64,000 bases of DNA from Spirometra erinaceieuropaei (taxonomy: Eukaryota; Platyhelminthes; Cestoda; Diphyllobothriidea; Diphyllobothriidae). Numbering within the stretch: position 1 is the first letter of the stretch; each line of letters begins with the position of its first letter. Of this stretch, positions 10,996 through 22,611 are shown one piece after another. The notes under the pieces were generated by a model. It was given only the letters and a program-made list of their open reading frames with translations. It was not told where the DNA came from and searched no databases. Location: positions 1,247,321 through 1,311,320 of the forward strand of contig CACRXP010000112.1 of the NCBI GenBank assembly GCA_902702965.1, written 5' to 3'. The position numbers and the translations under genes are program-made.

Positions 10996-13858
10996 CTAGA
11001 AGCCGACCTGGCCGAGTTTTTCGTCTGTCTTTGGGTCAGCAGTAAGCTTCTGGACTTGTACAATCGCAGAGTTTATTTGGTTCTGAAGTTGACGAAGCTC
11101 CGAGCAGTGCATCAGCCTGAGTGCCACAGCAGCTGCGCGGACTTGTGGATCGGCGACATCGAATCCCAGGCAGATTTCCTGCTCAGTCAACATGTCGATC
11201 TACAGTTGTAAAAAAATCTTCCCGTGAGGGTTTATTCTATAGCCTTATAGTCATCTACTATACTGGTTACAGAAAACTAACGACAAAGGCCCAAAGCTAA
11301 TTCTTTCAGTCCTGCAACCGCAGACGGAGCTGTGTTGTGAAACAAGCTTGTCCGGTGGGGGTGCTTGACGTCAACCAAAAGATTAGCATGGGACAGATTG
11401 AGGGTGGCGGCTGAATGGGGAGGGGCGGGGGCACTGTACCCGGCTCCGGGTCGGTGGTTCCAGCCGCCAGGCACGGTTGATGGTAAGAGCCCTTCTGACT
11501 ACGTAGGCCGCAGATTCTTGTGTTTAGGCTCATGCTGCTTTCGATTAACTGCAACTCTAAATACTTTATCCTAACTCGGAGATTTTTCTAGATGTTTACG
11601 CTTGTCCGGACAAGATGATTTTATTTTTCGTGTTGTCGGACTTTTGAGCAATTTTTTATCTTTGGAACAGTACAATTCACGAGAACCGTCATGCGTGCCC
11701 GAATTCTAAGGCGGTTTACAACCGGGGGTTTATAGATAAGCCGACGGATTTAGCGACTCTATTCACCCGTGACACCATAGACGGCAGAAAACCAAAACGT
11801 GGGGCTGGCGAGACGATATCGTCAGCGTAGTCGGGATCAGTCGGCCGGCATCCGGATGCAAACCCACTGTCAAAACCTTGTGAAGCCCTTCAGAGAATCC
11901 TGTCGATGCCGATAGAAGCGAACTGGCGAGTTCCAGGAAGCAGTTCAGAAGAAGATGCGATCACTGGAAAAAGGTCTATTGGCCTGACGTTTTGGACTCA
12001 CCCGGACCCATCATCAGAGACAGTTACGGCTAGTGGAGGCTGGAAGACTGCAGTATCTATAGTACGTAGCTGCCGTGGGACCACATGCGTACTGTAATTA
12101 ACAGCTCTCGCGATCATCGCTGGGGGCCGTAATTAAGGCGATGATGGCTCGTCAGTCGGCATCCGAGTCGTTAGTTGACAATTTGATCATTCGTTTTGGA
12201 TGTTGGCGTGATGATGACTCGGCAATTTGGGTCTCTACCAATGAGATTGTTGCTCGTCCCCGCCCTGCCCACGTGACTGGTCACCCTGCCTAGGGGATGT
12301 CTCAGCACCGAATGTGGTGACGGGAGGTCTTTCCGCTTGTTGATGGATTGAGGGCCTGACAACCATGATTCGAGCAACTCACGGAGTTGTCACTTCTTGC
12401 GAGGATTTTGGCCTCTTAAAACTTGAAAATATGGCCGGGCCCCGTGAAATGAGCCGCCACCTGAGATCTAGCGTCTTTCCTTACCGTTGCTGTGTGCTCG
12501 GTCATCCGTGCCCGACGCAGTCTCTCGGTTTCTTCGACATAGTTGCTCTGTACGCAACTGCATCAGATCCGGTAAATGACTTAAAACGTCTCCTGCTGTG
12601 GTGCAACTGCGGACAGAGCAACTACGTCGGAGAAACCGGGAGATTACTCTGATAATGTGTTCGAGTGATAATCCAAAACTTCAGGCCAATAAACTTCTTG
12701 TTACAGCGATCGCATCTTCTGCTGTTTATTCTGTAGTCCTGTAGTCATTTACTATACTGGCTGAGAGAAACGAACGAAAGGAGCTCGAGACAGACTAGTT
12801 TTTCTTTCAGTTATACAACGGCGGACGGATGTGTTGCGAAGCAAGCTTGTCCGGTGAGATGGGGAGGGGGTACTTGGCATCAACAAAAGCAGATTGAAGG
12901 TAACAAGTGAAGGGGGTGGGGGGGTCTTAATATCCTGTACCGAGGCCTGACTCACTAGAGCCTCCAAAACCTCAAGCGACCCAGATCTACCACTCCTCTA
13001 AAACTACGGAACAAATGCAGGGAAGTGGGGTTTAAAATTAGAGGACAGAAACAAATCGACTTGAATGGTAGAGTTATAATTCTTAGTTGTGCCGCAGTTG
13101 TATGGCCAGTCAATCAAAAAGAGGTTGCTGTTAGAGAAACCCACCTTTTCTCCGTGCTCGGTATTTGCTTGTCTGATGGCCTCTTCCGACAACTTCTGTT
13201 CTATGAGGAGACAGATGGCCTAGAAGGTGAGTTTATTTTAGCACGGGACGCGTACCTTGAAGGTTTGTTTCGGATCAGCATGTGATGGTATGCGAAGCAG
13301 TTTCGAAAGTCTCTGAACTCCTGTTTTAAAAACTTCACTTTCGGCTTTAAGCGTTAGGGCTAGATCGTTACGAACTTACTATCAATATTGCCGAAAATGC
13401 CGCTCCCTTTTGGGGATGTATGAGTTTGGGAAGCGGGCACGCTCGACGCTGTAACCTTCGCATCTGCATGAATTTAGCCAATTTGAAATTTTAAAACCTT
13501 CTTCCGTCGACTGTAGTTCAAGCCCACGATTCAACACCCAATCCAGAGCACATGAAGCATTATCACTCGTAAAAGGACAGCCTAATTTGGCGAGATACTG
13601 AAAGGTATGTGATGAGACAATCGTAATTACCGAGGCCTCGAATTTTGCCCATTCCTCCGATTCGGTATCCCGAAAGCGCTCAGAAATCGGCAAAAATCGT
13701 ATGACACGATCCTCTAACCAAACCATAGCATTTCTAAAATCGGTATCCGCTAAGCGCTTCACGAATTACGCCAAACACTTACAGTTAACTGAAAACTCGT
13801 TCGCTATGGGATAACCTAGGGCCACCAGTTTTCGCTTGAGGATCAGGTCGGTCGACAT
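10996..13858 (-). CDS. RTRAF: RTRAF (C14orf166/CGI-99) homologue, complete, 7 exons
   Basis: RTRAF is an RNA-binding partner of the RTCB-DDX1-FAM98 tRNA ligase complex and of RNA transport granules. Exons in transcript order are 13858-13783, 13749-13631, 13597-13498, 13463-13380, 13344-13256, 13219-13145 and 11199-10996. They total 747 nt and code for 248 residues (human protein 244). Landmarks that align without gaps are KRKLVALGY near the start, FRNAMVWLEDRVIRF, EEWAKFEAS joined to YLAKLGCPF, CALDWVLNRGLEL, VFKTGVQRLSKLLRI, AICLLIEQKLSEEAIRQAN, LGFDVADPQVRAAAVALRLM and the C-terminal LTADPKTDEKLGQVGF. The start ATG is chosen because MSTDLILKRKL continues the N-terminal homology. The first five introns are 33, 33, 34, 35 and 36 nt, and the sixth is 1945 nt and repeat-filled. 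Every intron is GT-AG, and phases match throughout. Very secure. Confidence 0.96.
11228..11480. repeat. Repeat copy in RTRAF intron 6 (direct duplicate of 12722-12965)
   Basis: Both copies begin with 'tttattct.tag.c.t.tagtcat.tactatactgg', pass through 'ctttcag', then a CCGCAGACGGA / GGCGGACGGA block, 'caagcttgtccggtg' and a G-rich segment. The second copy follows a Penelope-type 3' tail directly, so both are probably part of that element's terminal repeat. Confidence 0.6.
11945..12020 (-). mobile_element. Penelope-type 3' tail with hammerhead-like core
   Basis: On the - strand the order is CTGATGA (12017-12011), a GGGTCC..GAGTCC stem, AAAACGTC (11993-11986) in place of GAAACGTC, then 'aggccaatagacc', and the 'cgatc/tgatcgcatcttct' tail. 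The same tail follows a better hammerhead core at 46803-46880 and a decayed one at 12645-12722. Confidence 0.6.
12575..12965 (+). mobile_element. Truncated Penelope-like fragment with 3' tail
   Basis: The frame LLLWCNCGQSNYVGETGRLL (about 12590-12649) is the start of a GIY-YIG domain and stops at once. It is followed by a decayed hammerhead-like block (CTGATAA..GATAATCCAAAACTTC, 12648-12682), the tail 'ccaataaacttcttg' with 'gcgatcgcatcttctg', and the block duplicated at 11228. It sits in RTRAF intron 6, on the strand opposite to the gene. Confidence 0.65.
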
Positions 13859-16400
13859 CTGTCGTACTTATTATAAACAGATGAGATGGGTGGTTCTTTG
13901 ATTACAAATGAGAGCTGGCTAAAAACAAGAAGCGAGAGCAGTGAGTGGACGGAGCACATAAGTGCAAAAAGTAGTCGAAGGGTTAATGCAAGAATAAAAA
14001 ATAGGATAATCAGTTTTCAGACAAACTGAATGCACTCGTTATTGGCTAGGAAAGTGCAATTCTTCAGACATGCGCGATTTAACAAACTGGAGCCAATAGA
14101 CCTCTGTGAAAAGAACATTGACGATTTTTAGTCAGATTTGTGGGGAGTACACTGGTGATCCGAACCCCTCACAGCTGTGTCATACAGCGGCAGAATATCG
14201 GCGAAACATGCGTATATGGGCTTTTGGCTAGTACCTGTGTTGTTAGTGTGGTATCCCCTTACCCTAAAATATACTACTAGCTGCCTGTCGCAGTTAATGA
14301 GAATTACGCGGTTACCCGCTGTGGCTGATGGACTTAGGCCCAAATATTCATGCATAAAAATTTCGGTCCGAGCCTTTAGACCTAGAATATTACTGATTTA
14401 CTCCAAGTTCGCAGTTAATTTCTAAGAAAATTAAAAAGCAACAATAGATAATGTCCTCCATATGGTGGTGGTCGATACTGCCTGTATGTAAATAGTTATA
14501 ACAGCTCATTCGCATTCAGGGCTTCAAAAGTGCAGGCTGTATACTTTCCGTGTGAGGAGAATCATATTTCCCATGTAACAGTAGGAAGACTTCATATAGG
14601 TCTGATAAGATTTTGAAATGGATGAGGACAATAAATGGGCTTATGCGATGGTGCATGATTGGACATTTCACGGACTTAAAAATCCATTGTCAGAAACCTT
14701 TTAAAACTCACAAACACTCTTCAAGCCTAAACTTTAAAGAAGATGAAACTTGTTAACTAATGAGTGCAAAAAGAGTATTTATGTGTATGTCTTCTATAAA
14801 ATATATTTGAATTTAAATGGGCATGGGAAACCGATGATAAAAATTCGTACCGCATATGCAGTCATTTTTGCAGTTTAGATTATGCAAGTTGTCAAAGAGA
14901 AGCCCGTCTAGAGGCTGGCGTCCTGGCGTGACCGATATATCCTATGATCGTATTACAACGCCACTTAAGTATTCTTTTTGAACTGAAAATACATTTCGGG
15001 ATTTCAGCCGATAAGACATCTACTTTAGGCCAGATCTGAGTCAGTCCCCATATTATCTAATTATAATCCTCTTGTTTGGCTTGGATGCCAGGTGCGTCGT
15101 GTCAATTACAGTCTCGTAGGAGGACAGGACACATAACTGTTACTTTTTGTACAATACCTTATTTTCGAAAAAAATAATATCGAGGACATACTCAAGATTT
15201 CGACGTAAACTACTTTTGGCCCCAGAGGTTTTCTGAATTAACAAATGATGGGGGGTCTACATGGTGGGGGTTAATAGATCTATCGTTGTTGCTGCGTACC
15301 GCCGTATCTCCACTTTTCGCAGTCACCTCCACAATGGCCGAATGAAAAAAAAGCCATTTGTCATACACCTATGGCGACTTTTTCACAGCGTGTCACTGTC
15401 GCTACAAAGGAATGAAACGCAACCGGCTGTGAGGAAGCAAAAGGCTAGCAAATAGGGACTGTGGTCGAACCTCCGGCAGTCTGCCAGTAAGTTCGTGGGA
15501 CGTGGGGGAAAATGATAGGGAGGTCAGGAGGTTATTTTTACCTAGGAAAGACATGCGCGTTTGGATGGCCCAAAGGGCGTTCATCTTCACTTTGATCGGG
15601 GACGAGGTCGGCGTGTGCCATTAAAACATTCTAACAGGCACTTTCCGCGATAAAGCTTGAAACGCTTTACACGGCTGCCCCACACACGACCTTCTACGGG
15701 TGGTCGTGGACTCCAAAAAAACTTATCGTATCCTTTAACAGTAGACTTCTGGGCCTTTAAACTCATTAACTAACTACCAGAAGCCTAACTTCAACCTCCT
15801 AGGGGGTTGCCGTTAGACTGTGCAGTAATTCGCTGTCCCTCGTAGTCTGCTGCGTTCTCTTTCTCACCCTTATTGACATTCGACTACTATCCCACTCTCT
15901 CGCTATCTTATCCCCCTATTCCAAAGTCCTGTAAGTCCGTTATGTGGTGTACGGTATGCCAATTAGCTTTCATGACACATTAATCTAAGTACTTGTAGAC
16001 CGGTACACGGCTCCTTTTTAGGAGGAGCTTTAAAAAAGGCAGAAGGTGAATTTACTCAATATAAAGGGAAACAAGACAGAAAATCAGTAACAAGAGACGG
16101 AGATTATGACAATTCTGTGAAAAGGCCAGACTAACGATGAAAACCAGGAAGAGCCAGACTCTGGCATACCGCCTGCTGGTGAACACAACAGCACTGCTTG
16201 TTCGTGTACGAAAACTTAACAGGAAATGTAATATATCAATAAGAGATATTTTGACGTGTACGGCAGGTGAACCAGGCTGTACTAACGATGATGCAAAATA
16301 TATATGAGCATCATGCGGGACCAATACCTGCAATACGGATGCCAGGTCACAGACAGATACCGTATTGACATCACACCAGCCAATAGGCACATAGGTATTG
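13859..16400. other. Intergenic sequence upstream of RTRAF, no gene recognised
   Basis: The interval is AT-rich and has no exon I can support. It must contain the RTRAF promoter, but no TATA box or other motif is convincing. The block at 14140-14320 is one copy of a dispersed repeat also seen at 47610-47840 and 55475-55640. Confidence 0.5.
14140..14320 (+). repeat. Dispersed repeat family B, copy 1
   Basis: The copy shares 'agctgtgtcatacagcggc' with the copy at 47672 ('agctgcgtcatgcagcggc'), and 'ggcgaaaca.g.gt.t.gg.cttttggctagtac' with the copies at 47690-47735 and 55551-55585. The origin of the family is unknown. Confidence 0.55.
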
Positions 16401-19140
16401 GCAATAGGATAGTATGTGTTAGAAAAACACTGCGATCAAGGTGAATGTATACGTTTGGAATTCAATGAATTCACTTATATTTCTGATTACTTTGACTATA
16501 CAAAGAACTCATTTATGAAGGTTTATAAGGTCGACATAGATAACAAGTTGATCTGCCCACCTTTGCCTAAGGACTTCACTAAGTACGTTTGCTTTCCAGA
16601 TGATAACCACTGCGTATTAAATGAAATTATCTAGAGATTTAAGGAAGCCGCTTACTATCCATTTGCCAATGCGCACAGTGTTCATGAACGCTAAAAACGC
16701 ACCGTTAATTTAGTGAGTGGTTTGCGAGCACTGACGGGAAGAAGTGGCTATTATGCTAGCACTCAATTCAACTTATTTCCTGTGAGTTTGTAGATATTAT
16801 CATGAACAAACTGCCGACAGGTCAACTGCCTACTGGGCAAAGAAGGCCCGCGATAGATGAGGCGCTCTACCTGCTTGAAGGCGAAGGCATTTCATCGCCA
16901 GTAAGTGATGGAAAAGGAATGAATGGTAGGTAGAAAAGGGCATTGGTTTACGCAAACAATTTCAAGCGCACGGTATTGAGCCCCATTTTCGCCGACGGCG
17001 TAGTATCTCGATCATTCCATATCTAAAAGATATCTATTTTTGCGACCAAATAAGTATAAGGTCGATATATGAATCTCAATTAATAGATATCTAATCCATA
17101 TTTACTCGATATAGTGCAGCTAATTTTATAAGGCGTCGTGGAAAAAGCTGATGAGGAAAAATGTTTCTCCGCAGAATGTAGTTCTTGTTAGATGCAAAGG
17201 TGCCGGCGGAGCGGCCTGGCAAAACGTTCCAGAAATATCTTCCATTGAAACGTGCATGAGGTCAACGTAAGAGTATCCATATGTAGTTGCTGAAAATTAT
17301 AGCTATAGCTACTGTTCTGATTTCCGGGTTAGCGAATGGCCGAGTGTCCTAAAACCCTGAAATGTTACTTTTAAAGTAGAGCGTATTCCGATTGTCCTAT
17401 TGGCGAAAGAACAGTGAAGGCTAAATAACGTCCAAGTAGGCGCCCTTACAAGTCAGCAGAGTTAGCACCTTGTGTTTAACTTCAGCCTATTTTGTATTGA
17501 ACGCCAGAAACGCAGGCTAGTAAAACCTAACTTCCAGGTTAAGCGTATGCCGATTTTTTTCACGAGTATTTTCTGCAGACCATCAGGTTTTCATACTTGG
17601 TTAGATTTCATTTATCAGTATTCCTTTAAGGAGTTTCTTACAGACTCCTTTAAGCGTGACCTTTTTAAGCTTCGTCAGACAACGCAAGTAGACGGGAGGT
17701 AAACGTAGTTTCTCGACTGCGGAAGATTCCGCATGGAAGTCCGGAATGCAATTTTAATTGCTTAAGAGACTACAATGGTCGAAGAAAACGGATCCATGAT
17801 CTCGAGTTCAATACCATAGACCGTGCTGAGATCAGATCTCAAATACTCTCAAACTATCCGCTCACTTGAAGTTTTATAGCAAAGTAGGGTAGTAAGCCCT
17901 CGGCAAAAACACATAACCGGTGAGCTGGAAGCAGGGCAACAAACAGATCGAGTCCCGACCGCTTACGTTACAGAAAAGATGGTGTATGCTAAGAATGGTG
18001 CATAGGAAGATCGCGAGGAACAAAGCCGTACATAAGACGTAAACGAAGTAATAATTCCCTTAAATATTAGACAGATGCACAAGGAATTCGCAATGATCCA
18101 AGCAGTATAATCCTGAACACACAAAGATTGCATTACTGAGGTAGCTTAAAACGTTTCCGCATAATCCGCATGAATGTAAATGAACAAAAACAAGGTTATC
18201 ACCTATGTTCAAGTGTGGTATGTATACGGCCTACGCGTATACGTGCTTTTCTTCCGACAGTCAGACACGTGCATATGATGTTTTGCTCAGATCGGTGAGT
18301 CATTGTTTCGTAATCTTTTCCTGACTTCCGTCTTACTCTGAATGTTCCCGAGCTACTTCATACGCAGTTACAAAGACCGCAGCCATCTATATCCTATTGC
18401 GGATGCGATTACACAACGGGTTTATGTAATATGGCTGGCCGGTGAGAACCCATGCCCAATTTTTCAACGTCTAAACAGTTCTCCCCCCCTACCGAGTAAA
18501 TTCAGCTCAGATAGGTCAGTATATTTAAGAGTAATAGGCAATGCCTTTGAGAACGGTTTTTTCCCGCATCAGGAAAACTTTTATTCTTATTGAACTGTTA
18601 AACTCTGGCTCTCGTATTAATGCCTACAGTTATGTAGATGTTAAAAAACGCCCTCCCTCATTACCTGTTTAAGGAAATAAGTGAGATCCCAATTAGTGAT
18701 TTTCTTATAGCCAGCCAAGTTCATAACCCTATCCAGAACGGCTTTAGTCCAACCGCGCTTTTTTAAAAACGTCCTTCGTTTTTATGAATTTACTCAGTTC
18801 TATTCATGATGTTCCCCTACTAGCACTGGCCTCGACTGACCGGGCCTTGCTGGCATGGCGAGAGGAAGCTATAAGGAGGCTAGATTTTGTTTTCGAGTGC
18901 GGTTTCTGTGAGACATTCGACACGACAGCCAGTTTTGCCCACCCCATTCGAAAAACAGGTGCGACGGCTTTCCCCATTCCTCGTTAGTTACCCTCCCCCT
19001 TTATGGCCTCAGTTTTGCAACCGCGAGTGTACTCATCTCAAACTATTGGCTATCGCAGTACCACTACATGTGTCATGGAATTCTCCCAGTCTCAGCCAAA
19101 GCAAATCAGCAATAAAAACCACACGTAAGTGCTCAACCGG
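16401..19140. other. AT-rich decayed repeat interval, no gene recognised
   Basis: Short open frames on the + strand (16416-16634, 17472-17702, 18342-18593, 18784-18987) have plausible composition but no motif I can place. Because they lie just upstream of a decayed LINE reverse transcriptase on the same strand, they may be remnants of its 5' coding region. This is inference from position only. Confidence 0.35.
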
Positions 19141-19149
19141 ATAACCAAG

Positions 19150-21320
19150 TTAGCATTAACTCTACCACACGACATAGGAAAGTGAACACTGAGTACAATC
19201 GATGTCGCCTCAGATCTCATTAATAAACGTATAAGTCGTTTAAAATACCCACTCTGCCCAGGAACAGACGGGATTCCTAATTCGATTATAAAACAAACAT
19301 TCGACCTCCTCATATTGCTCAGTCATTTGTTCTCGGTCTATATTTCAAAAGGAATCTTTCCTGCTACATGGAAAACGTCCATTATCATTGCCGTCTTTAA
19401 GTCAGAATCTCGGTCCGATGTTAATAACTATCGGGGCATGCACAAAACATCGTCTCTAGCAAAGCTTCTTAAAGGATAATTTTCAATGAAATTCTTGACT
19501 TCTGTCTAGCTAGTCGGCTCCTGAGCTCTAGTCAGCATGGGTGTTTACCTGAACGGTCATGCGAAACTTGCCATTTGGCATATATCAATCTAAGTACTTC
19601 TCTTCGTAATGAGCAGCAATCAGTGGTAGTTATCTACTGTGAACTTCTGGGACCAGTTCGGGAATTTGGAACTCCGGTAGTTGGTCTACTACCGACGACG
19701 CAGAGGAAACGGAGGCATCTCTCATCAGAGCATAATATGCCTTCTTGTCACGCGCATCCGCTTGTTACTTGTGCTTCGGTGAAAGCTGTACTATTTGTGC
19801 TTCATGACGGCTTTCATCAATGGTTAAAAAAACAGCATGCAAAACGTTTAAGCGCATTTTAAACATTCACTGTGAGATTAGGATGCCGTTGGCTTGCATA
19901 ACATAAAATACATGGTTAATGGCGTAAGTAAGAGAATAAAGGTGCGACAGACGTGGGACGACGTACCGCTTTGTCACGGGCAGGCAAACGATAATGAGAC
20001 TACAGCAATCACGTCCTGCAGGGCAGCAGATAAAGTAAGTCCAAGAGGCTTACTTAAACAAAAACGTCCTAATCGATTCGTCCAGGCACATTGCCATCAC
20101 CAAAGAAGTGAGGCCTCTGGGCACTTTCTAGGAGAATTAGCGTATGTTTAGGTAAATGTAGAATATGTAAGCACAAAATATTTCATCTAAGCGGCTGAAA
20201 TGCACCTTGAAATTTCCCAAGATATGGCGTGGCCATGGCAACATCCACCCACGCTTGGCCACACCCACAAGGCGGGGCCATATGTTGGCAGGGTCATCTG
20301 TCTCCGGTCATCGTTTATTCCGATCTTAATAAAACCTTCGATAAATTTAACATAAATCACTCTCGGCAATACTAGAGAAGTTCGGAATTCACGGCTTCCT
20401 GATGGACTTCAATAAGTTATACCTAACAAATTGAAAACAGCATATATTAGTCAGAGTTTCATTTACCGACGAGAGCCCTATTATGAAGCAGTGCCCACCA
20501 TGCTAGCATCCTATGTACTCCTTTGTTTTTGTCCTATATTAATGATATTTCATCGGCAGTCATACATGCTCAGTCTCTTATAAATGTTGGCGATCTTAAA
20601 TTCGTATATTCTTTTTCTAAATTTAATGCCTTACGCTGTTTGGAAAGGAAACGTTATGATTTGGTAGCTCATTCTGCGCAAAAGTCAATATGGCATATTA
20701 ACTTCTTTTCTTCAAAATGCTGCCACGTTGATTTTAGACCAGAAAGCTCCCACAACAAGTTATTTTTCTAGACACCCCCAAGACTGAATGTTCTTCCATC
20801 AAAGACCCCGACTTAGTCTTCACGAATCATCTAAATCACACGCAACCTGACGACTGAATGACGACCAGATCTGCTCAGATTCATGGCTTTATTTCTGGCA
20901 ATTCTTGCCTTTTTGAGATTAAATTATTAATTTTCCGAGTGTTCGTGTCCATTCTTTGGTTTACTGAAGTATTTTAGCCGGTATAAACCTGAACATGCCC
21001 AAAGGCATTTTACTAGAGGAGTTTTATATCAGACACCCCAATACTTCCCATTCGAACAAACGTCAGCCAACTAACCTGGTATTTCTGAGGGTACGGAGAC
21101 CGGAAGCTGACTTCTACCTCCTTTTTGAATTAGCAAGCTTAAATCTCCCTTGGATTTCAGCCCTTACCCCCGTTACTCATCCTAACAACACTCAAAATTC
21201 TTCTCTGCTTATTGCCCCTCCTGCCACCCTCGCCTGTGAACGCTCTCTCTTCTTTGCTCCCAGAAATACCCTCGTTTGGAATAACTTGCCAATCCATGTT
21301 AGACCTTTAAATATTTAATC
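19150..21320 (+). mobile_element. Decayed jockey/CR1-like LINE (reverse transcriptase remnants)
   Basis: Reverse transcriptase blocks occur in order on the + strand. Near 19240-19300 is the fingers/palm block with CPGTDGIPNSIIKQT. Near 19340-19450 are FPATWKTSIIIAVFKSE and VNNYRG. Near 19520-19580 is QHGCLPERSCETCHLAYINL. Near 20310 is a VYSDLNKTFDK-like block, and at 20525-20610 FLSYINDISS is followed by the position where FADD is expected. That position reads VGDLK, so the catalytic Asp pair is lost. A C-terminal FFAPRNTLVWNNLP block is at 21255-21300. Stops and frameshifts (for example near 19468) separate the blocks, and unrelated sequence interrupts them around 19700-20250. Confidence 0.75.
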
Positions 21321-22610
21321 TGATTTTAATGGAAGACTACGTCTTTTTCTGAACATTGAATACGTTTGCTTTCCGGCTACCTCGCACTTCCCGAGAAAGT
21401 ACCATCGGTAATTTAAAAGTCCGTCTCCAAATTGCATTGTCCGCTCGCATTTTCCATTTCAAATGTGTCCTCTCCAACTACGAATCCCATCAGACATCTC
21501 AATTTTCTCTATTTGTGCATCCCGGCCGTTACGCAAAACAATGTCTTCACTATCCCGGTTATCGGGCAAATATTCGGGACCATCCTAGCGCAGCTATCCT
21601 AATTTGCCCACCCTCATCAGGATTCCGTTATGGCCAATGGGATGTCGCCAGCCCATCCCATTGTCGGTCTCACTCTAGGTCAACCGCGACCTAGTATTCT
21701 TATGCGCACTTTAAGAACTCTCCATACTCGCTTGCTGATCTGCATTTACGGTCACAGCACACACTAAGGATGATCCTCTGATTTCCCTCTATATCCCTTT
21801 GCAAAATAAATTTTCCTCTTAAAATGTTTTTTGATATCACACCTCCCCGTGCTCTCTTCGCCCAGAGGTCATTCCTTTGTTTAAAATCTTCCAATTTGGA
21901 ATTCGTGGACATTATTATCGCAAGTATTGTAAGTAAATAGCAGGTAGACGGAGGACGCGAAAAAATTTTCCCACGTTTAAAACACAATTCCTAGATTCTG
22001 TTGCACGCGGGTTGACACCAGCGTTTTGCTGACTATGAAGGACTGCGTTTGAACGCCCTACCACCTGGCATCCTCGCAAATTGTTCCCAAACCCTTCAGT
22101 TCGTATGTTATCAAGCCGTCCAAAGCATTGGTTTAAACTGAGATGGACGGCACAATGGCCCAATATCAGAGACGCTCGTCTTTAGCAAAACTGATCAACA
22201 ATTCTGGAAGTTTTTTTTGCGATGCTGAAAACGCGGGTACACACCTTGCGTGAATCACCCTCTAGAAACAACCGTATGCAGGAACAAGCTACTCTGCGTC
22301 AGTTGTATTAGGAACACTGGGATGGACTGGGGTACTCGCTGAAATCCCAAACGTTGGCCTTGTCAACTCCACTCCATACGGCGGGACCAGCGGCCAGAAT
22401 CTCAACAGGACACCCAGTCAATCACAGTCTTCGAAAAACTCAAAAAACACCCCTTCCGCCGCCTGCATTCGCTGAAAGCTGCTATCCTCAGGACGAGCAG
22501 AACCTCTGCCCACATGCGCGCTTGGGCATGCGCTGTCTTCTAGAATCCACCAAAAACACTAAATAGAGAGAGAGAGTGTGTGTGCGACAGAGAGAGGGGG
22601 GGTGCTGACG
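21320..22610. other. Intergenic sequence between two LINEs
   Basis: No family match was seen. The 112-codon (+, 21356) and 95-codon (-, 21987) frames lack motifs. A GA/GT-rich stretch at 22566-22605 marks the 5' truncation point of the following LINE. Confidence 0.45.
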
Positions 22611-22611
22611 G

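Noticed and set aside
13025..13285. 86-codon + strand frame
   Set aside because: Antisense to RTRAF exon 6 and its flanking introns.
17148..17170. CTGATGAGGAAAAATG resembling a hammerhead start
   Set aside because: No stem II and no properly placed GAAA with a cleavage triplet.
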